Assembly (NCBI RefSeq): GCF_027947595.1
Contig: NZ_CP116257.1
Coordinates: 3,224,001 to 3,288,000, forward strand
DNA length: 64,000 nucleotides
Direction: 5' to 3'
From: Streptomyces lienomycini
GTDB lineage: Bacteria; Actinomycetota; Actinomycetes; Streptomycetales; Streptomycetaceae
The notes under the pieces are model-generated. The model searched no databases. It worked only from the letters and a program-made list of their open reading frames with translations, and was not told where the DNA came from. Positions 58,111 to 64,000 of this stretch are shown piece by piece (positions within the stretch are counted from its first letter, which is position 1; each line of letters opens with the position of its first letter). The translations under genes and the position numbers were made by a program.

Positions 58111-58854
58111 ATGACGGAGCCGACGCCCGCACAACTGGAGCCCATGCCCGGCGACTGGCGCCGCGCCCTCGCCGTCGTCGCCCACCCGGACGACCTGGAG
58201 TACGGCTGCTCGGCGGCGATCGCGGCCTGGACCGACGAGGGGCGCGAGGTCGCCTACGTGCTCGCGACCAGGGGCGAGGCCGGCATCGACACGCTGCCGC
58301 CCGCCGAGTGCGCCCCGCTGCGCGAGCGCGAGCAGCGGGCGAGCGCCGCCGTCGTCGGGGTGAGCGAGGTGGAGTTCCTCGACCACCGGGACGGTGTCGT
58401 CGAGTACGGCACCGCGCTGCGCCGCGACATCGCCGCCGCGATCCGCCGCCACCGGCCCGAACTGGTCATCACCATGAACCACCGGGACACCTGGGGCGGC
58501 GTCGCCTGGAACACCCCGGACCACGTCGCCGTCGGCCGCGCCACGCTCGACGCGGCGGCCGACGCGGGCAACCGGTGGATCTTCCCGGAGCTGACCGAGC
58601 GGGGCCTGGAACCCTGGGACGGCGTGCGCTGGGTCGCGGTCGCCGGTTCCTCCTCGCCCACCCATGCCGTGGACGCCGCCCCGGGGCTCGAGCGCGCCGT
58701 GCGCTCGCTGCTCGAACACCGCACGTACATCGAGGTGCTGACCGACGAGGACCCGGAGACGTACGTGCGCGGATTCCTCACCGGCTTCGCCCGGGCGGCG
58801 GGGGAGCGGTTCGGCGGGAAGCCCGCGGTGACCTTCGAAGTCTTCGGACGGTAG
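58111..58854 (+). CDS. PIG-L family N-acetylglucosaminyl deacetylase
   Basis: The 247-residue protein belongs to the LmbE/PIG-L zinc deacetylase family that includes MshB and mycothiol amidase. The zinc motif AVVAHPDDLEYGCSAAIAAW is at about residues 16-35, and the third ligand His lies in NTPDHVAVGRATLDAA. The substrate could be a mycothiol precursor, a glycolipid or an antibiotic; sequence does not decide. TTAGTG lies just before ATG 58111, so a leaderless transcript is possible. It precedes a sigma factor gene by four bases. Confidence 0.85.
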   Translation: MTEPTPAQLEPMPGDWRRALAVVAHPDDLEYGCSAAIAAWTDEGREVAYVLATRGEAGIDTLPPAECAPLREREQRASAAVVGVSEVEFLDHRDGVVEYGTALRRDIAAAIRRHRPELVITMNHRDTWGGVAWNTPDHVAVGRATLDAAADAGNRWIFPELTERGLEPWDGVRWVAVAGSSSPTHAVDAAPGLERAVRSLLEHRTYIEVLTDEDPETYVRGFLTGFARAAGERFGGKPAVTFEVFGR

Positions 58855-58858
58855 CGCC

Positions 58859-59833
58859 GTGACGGGGGAGCGGGGCGTGCGGGGGGAGAGCGGCATGCGG
58901 GGGGAGCGGCACACGTCCGCGGAGCGGGACGTGCCGGGCCGGGAGCGGCTGGCGGAGCGGTTCGAGGAGCACCGGGGACAGCTCCAGGCGGTGGCCTACC
59001 GCATGCTCGGCTCACTGGCCGAGGCGGAGGACGCCGTGCAGGAGGCCTGGCTGCGGCTCGACCGCTCCGGCGCGGACGGCGTCGACAACCTCGGCGCCTG
59101 GCTGACCACCGTGACCGGCCGGATCTGCCTGGACCACCTGCGCTCACGCACCGCACGCCGCGAGCAGCCGATGACCGAGGGCTTCGACTCCTTCGTGCCC
59201 GACCCCGTACTGCGCGCGCTGCCGCCGACCGACCCGGAGCAGGAGGCCCTGCACACCGACTCGGTGGGCATCGCCCTGCTGGTCGTCCTCGAAACCCTGG
59301 AGCCCGCCGAGCGGCTGGCGTTCGTCCTGCACGACATGTTCGCCGTGCCCTTCGACGCCATCGCACCGGTCGTCGAGCGCAGCCCGGCCGCCACCCGGCA
59401 ACTCGCCGCCCGGGCGCGGCGCCGGGTGCGCGACGCCACCCCCGCCACCGAACCGGACCTCGGCCGGCAGCGCCGGGTGGTCGAGGCGTTCCTGGCCGCG
59501 AGCCGCGCCGGCGACTTCGAGGCCCTGGTGTCCGTCCTCCACCCGGACGTGGTCCTGAGGGCCGACGCCGGTGCACTGGCCGAGGGCATCGCCGCGTCGA
59601 AGGTGGTACGCGGGGCGCGGAAGGTCGCCACCGGGGCGTTCCACTTCCGCCACCTCGCCGGGCTCGCCCGCGTCGTCCTGGTCAACGGGGCGGTCGGCAC
59701 CGTCGCCGTGTCCGAGGGACGCCCGCGGTCGGTCACCTGCGTCACCGTCGCCGACGGGCTCGTCACGGGCCTGTACATCCTCTCCGACCCGGAGCGGCTG
59801 GCCCGGCTGGACCTGTCCGCGCTGGACGCCTGA
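58859..59833 (+). CDS. SigJ-like ECF sigma factor with SnoaL domain
   Basis: The 324-residue protein has sigma-70 regions 2 (LQAVAYRMLGSLAEAEDAVQ, EAWLRLDRSG) and 4 (LEPAERLAFVLHDMFAVPFD, IAPVVERSPAATRQLAARAR) and a C-terminal SnoaL/NTF2-like domain from about residue 205 (VEAFLAASRAGDFEALVSVL, HPDVVLRADAG). This layout is typical of SigJ-type sigma factors controlled by the C-terminal domain instead of an anti-sigma factor. GTG 58859 is accepted; internal starts at ATG 58894 or GTG 58931 are possible. Its regulon is unknown. Confidence 0.87.
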   Translation: MTGERGVRGESGMRGERHTSAERDVPGRERLAERFEEHRGQLQAVAYRMLGSLAEAEDAVQEAWLRLDRSGADGVDNLGAWLTTVTGRICLDHLRSRTARREQPMTEGFDSFVPDPVLRALPPTDPEQEALHTDSVGIALLVVLETLEPAERLAFVLHDMFAVPFDAIAPVVERSPAATRQLAARARRRVRDATPATEPDLGRQRRVVEAFLAASRAGDFEALVSVLHPDVVLRADAGALAEGIAASKVVRGARKVATGAFHFRHLAGLARVVLVNGAVGTVAVSEGRPRSVTCVTVADGLVTGLYILSDPERLARLDLSALDA

Positions 59834-59900
59834 CCGGGGGCGCGGAGCCGCCCGTGGACGTCTGCGCCGACGCGTTCCGGCGGCCCGTATCCTCGACGAC

Positions 59901-60749
59901 ATGCGAGAACACACGGCGGACCGGACGGAGCCCCCGGCCCGGGCGGAACTGCGCGGCGACTGCGGGAGCTGCTTCGGGCTGTGCTGCGCGGCCCTGCCGT
60001 TCGCCCGCTCGGCGGACTTCGCGATCGACAAGGACGCCGGCACCCCCTGCCCGAACCTGCGCACCGACCACCGCTGCGGCATCCACGCGACGCTCCGGGA
60101 CCGGGGCTTCACCGGCTGCACCGTCTACGACTGCTTCGGCGCCGGGCAGCGGGTCTCGCAGGTCACCTTCGGCGGCCAGGACTGGCGCACCGGCCCGCCG
60201 GAGCAGGCCCGCCGGATGTTCGACGTGTTCCCGGTCGTCCGCCAACTCCACGAACTCCTCCGGTACCTGACCGAGGCCGTGACCCTGCCCGCCGCCCGTC
60301 CGCTCCACGCCGACCTGCGCCGCGCCCTCGCCGACACCGAGCGCCTCGCCGCAGGGACGCCCGAGGAACTGGCCGCCCTCGACGTGCCCGCCCACCGGCA
60401 GCGGGCCAACGTGCTTCTGCTGCGCACCAGCGAACTGGTCCGCGCCGGCGCCCGCGGCCGCAGGAAGAACCGCCGCAACGCCGACCTGATGGGCGCCCGG
60501 CTGCGGGGCGCCGACCTGGCCGGCGCCGATCTGCGCGGGGCCCTCCTCATCGCCGCCGACCTCACCGGCGCGGACCTGCGGGGCGCCGACCTGATCGGCG
60601 CGGACCTGCGCGACGCCGACCTGACGGACGCGGACCTGACGGGCGCCCTCTTCCTGACCCAGCCGCAGGTCAACGCGGCCCGGGGCGGCGAGGGCACCGG
60701 GCTGCCGGACTCAGTCACCCGCCCGGTGCACTGGGCAGCGGGGCTCTGA
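59901..60749 (+). CDS. cysteine-cluster plus pentapeptide-repeat protein
   Basis: The 282-residue protein has an N-terminal cysteine-rich region (CGSCFGLCCAALPFARSADF, TPCPNLRTDHRCGI and GCTVYDCFG), likely an iron or zinc site, a helical middle, and a C-terminal array of pentapeptide repeats (A[DN]LxGADLRGA, about ten units, residues 185-260). Pentapeptide domains form right-handed quadrilateral helices and sometimes mimic DNA. The ATG at 59901 follows a GTATCC-like hexamer. The 3' end overlaps the convergent P450 gene by 39 bases. Confidence 0.82.
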   Translation: MREHTADRTEPPARAELRGDCGSCFGLCCAALPFARSADFAIDKDAGTPCPNLRTDHRCGIHATLRDRGFTGCTVYDCFGAGQRVSQVTFGGQDWRTGPPEQARRMFDVFPVVRQLHELLRYLTEAVTLPAARPLHADLRRALADTERLAAGTPEELAALDVPAHRQRANVLLLRTSELVRAGARGRRKNRRNADLMGARLRGADLAGADLRGALLIAADLTGADLRGADLIGADLRDADLTDADLTGALFLTQPQVNAARGGEGTGLPDSVTRPVHWAAGL

Positions 60750-62264
60750 CGCGGGCTCCCCGGCCGCCTCCGGCCCGGGCGCGCGGTCCGGCGTGGACAC
60801 GGTCCGCCGGTCCAGGCGCAGCCGCAGCCCGTCCGGCATCAGCGTCAGCCGCTCGGTCACCCGCAGCCGGTAGGCCGGGTCGGAGCGCAGTTCGTAGCGG
60901 CGCAGCAGCAGCCCGAGGACCAGCGTCGCCTCGTGCAGCGCGAACTGCCGCCCGATGCACGCCCGTGCGCCCGTCCCGAACGGCTTGAAGGTGTGCGGGG
61001 CACGCGACCGTACGGCCTTCGCCTCGAAGCGGTCCGGGTCGAAGCGCTCCGCGTCCGGCCCCCACACCTCGGGATCGCGGTGCAGCATGCCCGCGAGCAC
61101 CAGCGCCCAGGCGCCGCGCCGCATCGGATGCCTGCCGCCGAGCACCGTGTCCTCGCGTGCCTCCCGCGAGAAGCCGGGCGCCGTCGGCCACAGCCGCAGC
61201 GACTCGTCCAGTACCCGGCGCACGTAGCGCAGCTTGGCCACCTGGTCGTAACCGGGTGCCTCGGCGTCGCCCCAGACGGCGTCCACCTCGGCACGGGCAC
61301 GGGCGGCGATCTCGGGGTGCCGGGCCAGGTAGTGCAGCGCGAAGGAGAGCGCGCCCGAGGTGGTCTCGTGACCGGCTATCAGGAAGGTGATGACCTGGCG
61401 GCGGACGTTCTCCGGGGACAGCCGCTCACCGGTCAGCGGGTGCGCCGTCTCCAGCATCCGGTCCAGCAGGTCGCCGTCGCCGCCCGCGCCGCCGGTCCGG
61501 CCGTCCGCCCGGCGTTCGCGGACGAGTTCGTCGACGGTGCGGTTGAGGTACGCGATGTCGGCGGCGTTGCGCCGGGTCGCCCCGCGCAGCAGCCAGGGGG
61601 CGAGGGGCGCGGGCACCGTGTTCAGGCGCTGGGCGTAGCCGAGTGTGCCCACCATCGCGGTGACGAAGGGGTGGGGGCGGGAGCGTTCGAAGGAGCCGAA
61701 GTCGTGCCCGAACCCGGTGCGCGCGATGGTCTCCAGCGTCAGCTTGGTCATGTCGCCGGGCACGTCCACCGGTCGGCCCGACGCCTCGGCCCGGTCCCAG
61801 TGGTCGGTGAGCCGGGCGGCCACGTCCAGCATCATCACGTGGTACCCGGCCATGGCCTCGCGGCTGAAACCGGGCGCGAGCACGTCGTGCGCGAGCTGCC
61901 AGTTGGGCTCGTGGTTGTACGCGGTGAACAGCCCGTCCCTGGCGACCGGCCGCAGATTGGCCACTCCCAGGCCCACGTGCTTGGCGAACCGCGTCTCGTC
62001 CGCCAGTTCGGCGGCGAGGGAGGCGCCCCACACGAAGACGAACTCCTTGCCGAAGGCCCGGCGCCGGAAGATCGGGCCCAGTTGCCGCGCGTACCGCAGC
62101 GAGTCCTGCATCGGGGTGCGTGTGCTCGCCCCCACCACATCGCCGACCAGCGGGAGCCGGTGCGGCGGGTGCGGTATGCGGTGCAGTTCGGGCCAGTCCA
62201 GCTCGGCACTGCGAAAGCCCTTCCGCAGTCCGTCCCGGGTCGTTTCCCTCGCGGTCGGGGCCAT
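60711..62264 (-). CDS. cytochrome P450, CYP102B-like
   Basis: The 517-residue P450 has the oxygen-binding helix FLIAGHETTSGALSFALHYL, the ExxR motif VLDESLRLWPTAPGFSRE and the heme loop FKPFGTGARACIGRQFALHE with the cysteine ligand. The N-terminal PPHRLPLVGDVVGASTRTPM matches the CYP102 family, and S. coelicolor CYP102B1 is a well-known relative that lacks the fused reductase; the same appears true here, since the protein ends about 110 residues after the cysteine. Long-chain fatty acids are likely substrates. ATG 62264 is chosen over the longer frame. Divergent from a TetR gene. Confidence 0.93.
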   Translation of the reverse strand: MAPTARETTRDGLRKGFRSAELDWPELHRIPHPPHRLPLVGDVVGASTRTPMQDSLRYARQLGPIFRRRAFGKEFVFVWGASLAAELADETRFAKHVGLGVANLRPVARDGLFTAYNHEPNWQLAHDVLAPGFSREAMAGYHVMMLDVAARLTDHWDRAEASGRPVDVPGDMTKLTLETIARTGFGHDFGSFERSRPHPFVTAMVGTLGYAQRLNTVPAPLAPWLLRGATRRNAADIAYLNRTVDELVRERRADGRTGGAGGDGDLLDRMLETAHPLTGERLSPENVRRQVITFLIAGHETTSGALSFALHYLARHPEIAARARAEVDAVWGDAEAPGYDQVAKLRYVRRVLDESLRLWPTAPGFSREAREDTVLGGRHPMRRGAWALVLAGMLHRDPEVWGPDAERFDPDRFEAKAVRSRAPHTFKPFGTGARACIGRQFALHEATLVLGLLLRRYELRSDPAYRLRVTERLTLMPDGLRLRLDRRTVSTPDRAPGPEAAGEPASEPRCPVHRAGD

Positions 62265-62385
62265 GACGCGATCTCCCTTGGCGCAGCGGTGTGTTGCACG
62301 GGTCGGGGCAAGCGTGTTGTACATGGATTCAATAGCGCGCCCAGTCTCGTCCCGTTGTTGAACCGGCGTCAAGTAAGGTGCGGGC

Positions 62386-62994
62386 ATGGTCGCGAACCAG
62401 GGCGAGCGGACCCGCCGCCGGCTCAGTACGGGGGAGCGCCGGGAGCAGTTGCTGTCGGTGGGCGCGCGACTGTTCTCGGAGAGCCCCTACGACGAGGTCC
62501 GCATCGAGCGGGTCGCCGAGATCGCCGGGGTCTCCCGCGGGCTCCTGTACCACTACTTCCCGAACAAACGGGACTTCTTCGCCGCGGTCGTCGAGCGCGA
62601 GAGCGAGCGCATGCTGCGGCTGACGGCGGCCGTGCCCGGCGTCCCGGTCCGCGAGCAGCTCACCACGGGCCTCGACGCCTATCTGGAGCACGTCCGCGCC
62701 CACGCGCACGGCTACCGCGCCTTCCAGCGCGCCGACGCGACCGGCGACCGGGCCGTGCGGCGGATCTACCGTCGGGCGCTCGCCGCGCAGGAACGGCAGA
62801 TCCTCGCGGCCCTGGCCGCCGACCCGGAGTTCGGCCCGGCCTTCGGGGAGCGCGGGGACGTGCGGCTCGCGGTGCGCGGCTGGCTGGCGTTCACCACCGC
62901 GGTCTGCCTGGAGTGGCTGCGTGATCCGGAACCGGCCCGGGAGCAGGTGCGCGATCTGTGCGCGCGGGCGCTGCTGGGCGCCATCGCGCGCTGA
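62386..62994 (+). CDS. TetR-family repressor divergent from the P450
   Basis: The 202-residue protein has a TetR HTH at about residues 15-62 (GERREQLLSVGARLFSESPY, IERVAEIAGVSRGLLYHYFP) and a helical ligand domain. ATG 62386 is close to a TAAGGT hexamer at 62374-62379, suggesting a short or absent leader. The 121-base divergent region with the P450 makes it the probable repressor, presumably responding to fatty acids. No obvious long palindrome was found in the gap. Confidence 0.88.
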   Translation: MVANQGERTRRRLSTGERREQLLSVGARLFSESPYDEVRIERVAEIAGVSRGLLYHYFPNKRDFFAAVVERESERMLRLTAAVPGVPVREQLTTGLDAYLEHVRAHAHGYRAFQRADATGDRAVRRIYRRALAAQERQILAALAADPEFGPAFGERGDVRLAVRGWLAFTTAVCLEWLRDPEPAREQVRDLCARALLGAIAR

Positions 62995-63049
62995 GAACGC
63001 GCCGCCGGACCCCGCGTCGTGGTTGGCGGGACCCCCGATCTCCGATAGG

Positions 63050-63068
63050 TTAGGTGAGCCTTACCTAA
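63050..63068. promoter_or_regulatory. iron box (DmdR/IdeR operator)
   Basis: TTAGGTGAGCCTTACCTAA differs by two bases from the 19-base consensus TTAGGTTAGGCTAACCTAA and related forms known for actinobacterial iron repressors. It lies 43 bases upstream of the DUF2470 gene. Confidence 0.85.
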
Positions 63069-63110
63069 TGACCCTTTGCCCCATGGGATGAACTGTGAAC
63101 GGAGGTCGGG

Positions 63111-63836
63111 ATGGGAGACAGCCACGCCTGGACGGCCGCACCCGCCGCGGCGGAGCAGGCCCGCTCCGTACTCGCCGCCGCCTGGTCCTGCGCGGTGACC
63201 GCGGAGGGCGGTCGCGAGGAGTTCGTCGGCGCGCACACCGTGGCCGACGACGGCCGGGTGCTCCTGCACGTGCCCGAGGACAGCGCCCTGCTCACGGCGG
63301 CCGTCTGCGCGCCCCGCGGGGAGCCGACCGCCGTGCTGGAGTTCGCCGACGTGGCACCCGTCCCGGTGCGGGGCCGGATCAGGGCCCGGCTCTGGATCGC
63401 GGGCTGGTTCGCCGTGGCGGACGGGCACCTGGCCTTCCGGCCCACCCGCGTGGTGCTGCGGCGGCCGTCCGGTGCCGTGGTGGTCGACGTCGACGAGTTC
63501 ACCGCCGCCGAGCCCGACCCGCTGGCCCTGGCCGAGGCCCGGCTGCTGACCCACCTCGCCGACTGCCACGGCGACGCCGTACAGCGGCTGACGCGGCTCG
63601 TCGACCCGGACAGCCTGCACGGCGCGGTGCGGGTGCGGCCGCTCGCGGTCGACCGGCACGGGCTGACCCTGCGCGTCGAGCGCACCCGCGGCCACGGCGA
63701 CGTACGCCTGCCCTTCCACGCGCCCGCCGACGACGTCGCGCAACTCACGGAGCGGGTCCACGTGCTCCTCACCCAGGCGAGCGCCGCCTCCTGCCCGCGG
63801 TCCCTGCAGCGGCAGCGCACGGACGGCGACGGCTGA
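63111..63836 (+). CDS. iron-regulated HugZ-like protein with DUF2470 domain
   Basis: The 241-residue protein has an N-terminal split-barrel-like region (SAVTAEGG-like strands; LLHVPEDSALLTAAVCAPRG, VRGRIRARLWIAGWFAVADG) and a C-terminal DUF2470 domain (LLTHLADCHGDAVQRLTRLV, LTLRVERTRGHGDVRLPFHA), as in HugZ-type heme oxygenases. Strong control by iron is implied by the iron box 43 bases ahead and by the GGAGGT site. The role may be heme or siderophore iron release; whether it has the His heme ligand of HugZ is not clear, so heme oxygenase activity is only a possibility. Confidence 0.82.
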   Translation: MGDSHAWTAAPAAAEQARSVLAAAWSCAVTAEGGREEFVGAHTVADDGRVLLHVPEDSALLTAAVCAPRGEPTAVLEFADVAPVPVRGRIRARLWIAGWFAVADGHLAFRPTRVVLRRPSGAVVVDVDEFTAAEPDPLALAEARLLTHLADCHGDAVQRLTRLVDPDSLHGAVRVRPLAVDRHGLTLRVERTRGHGDVRLPFHAPADDVAQLTERVHVLLTQASAASCPRSLQRQRTDGDG

Positions 63837-63877
63837 GCCCCGCCCCTCCCGGTCCCCGCCCCTCCCGGTCCCCGCCC

Positions 63878-64000
63878 CTACCAGTCCCCGTCCCGCACGG
63901 GCTTGCCAGGGGTGTCCCCGAGGGGGTTGATCTGCGGGGGCGCGGGTGCCTGCCACGGTTCGTGGTCGTCCCCGATCCAGTCCCCGACCGGCTTGACGTC
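63878..64000 (-). CDS. C-terminal end of a hypothetical gene, cut by the window edge
   Basis: Forty residues of an open frame end in TAG at 63878-63880. The tail is DVKPVGDWIGDDHEPW, then a Pro-rich stretch (APAPPQINPLG), then KPVRDGDW, so the KPV-x-DW motif appears twice. Codon positions are G/C-ending. The function is unknown. Confidence 0.55.
   Translation of the reverse strand, partial: DVKPVGDWIGDDHEPWQAPAPPQINPLGDTPGKPVRDGDW

Noticed and set aside
60465..60660. Short tandem DNA repeats in the pentapeptide gene
   Set aside because: They are explained by the pentapeptide protein repeats and codon bias rather than a satellite or mobile element.

Overview
The window is a high-GC actinobacterial chromosome segment, almost certainly Streptomyces. 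Nearly every codon ends in G or C, GTG and occasional TTG starts are common, genes overlap as ATGA or GTGA in operons, and the regulators (LacI, TetR, MarR, YtrA-type GntR, SigJ-like sigma) are typical of Streptomyces arms. A CYP102B1-like P450 and a complete L-rhamnose locus suggest the S. coelicolor relatives. No tRNA, rRNA, CRISPR array, transposase or prophage was seen. No gene-free stretch exceeds 300 bases; the longest is the roughly 280-base rhamnose promoter region.

Layout. 0-7 kb: zinc-ribbon protein, LysR regulator, a divergent FMN reductase/TetR pair with two matching palindromes, LacI regulator, divergent thioredoxin and flavin disulfide reductase, peptide deformylase and a TPR protein. 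7-11 kb: Baeyer-Villiger monooxygenase facing an SMP-30-like lipoprotein lactonase across a 22-base palindrome, with a TetR gene. 11-17 kb: KDPG aldolase/KDG kinase, DoxX, quinone oxidoreductase, VOC protein, thioesterase and a small stress-type operon. 17-26 kb: photolyase, SDR/DUF2867 protein, divergent MarR/MMPL exporter with an A+T-rich operator, F420-type flavoprotein, MscS channel, methyltransferase.

26.2-30.3 kb is the most unusual part. A 62-residue peptide with leader-like acidic N-terminus is followed by four tightly spaced genes: an unknown protein, two paralogous helical proteins (DUF6895-like) and a cytoplasmic serine hydrolase with a beta-lactamase fold. An A+T-rich island precedes the cassette, a 15-bp hairpin with a TTCG loop sits just inside its second gene, and a strong terminator closes it. 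It looks like an undescribed peptide-modification locus, with no known RiPP enzyme. A secreted S1 protease with an apparently frameshifted signal peptide converges on it.

31-42 kb: PhoD-like phosphatase, methyltransferase, YtrA-type GntR/ABC operon, YheO-type regulator with a PLP dehydratase, cupin, MacB-like ABC transporter, DUF6461-like protein. 42-56.6 kb: lutABC and a rhamnose regulon (rhaI, aldolase-dehydrogenase, kinase; divergent ABC importer, mutarotase, LacI repressor). Import, isomerisation, phosphorylation and cleavage should give DHAP plus L-lactate, which LutABC oxidises to pyruvate. 56.6-64 kb: prolyl aminopeptidase, PIG-L deacetylase, SigJ-like sigma factor, pentapeptide protein, CYP102B-like P450 with divergent TetR, an iron-box-controlled HugZ-like protein, and the 3' end of a further gene.
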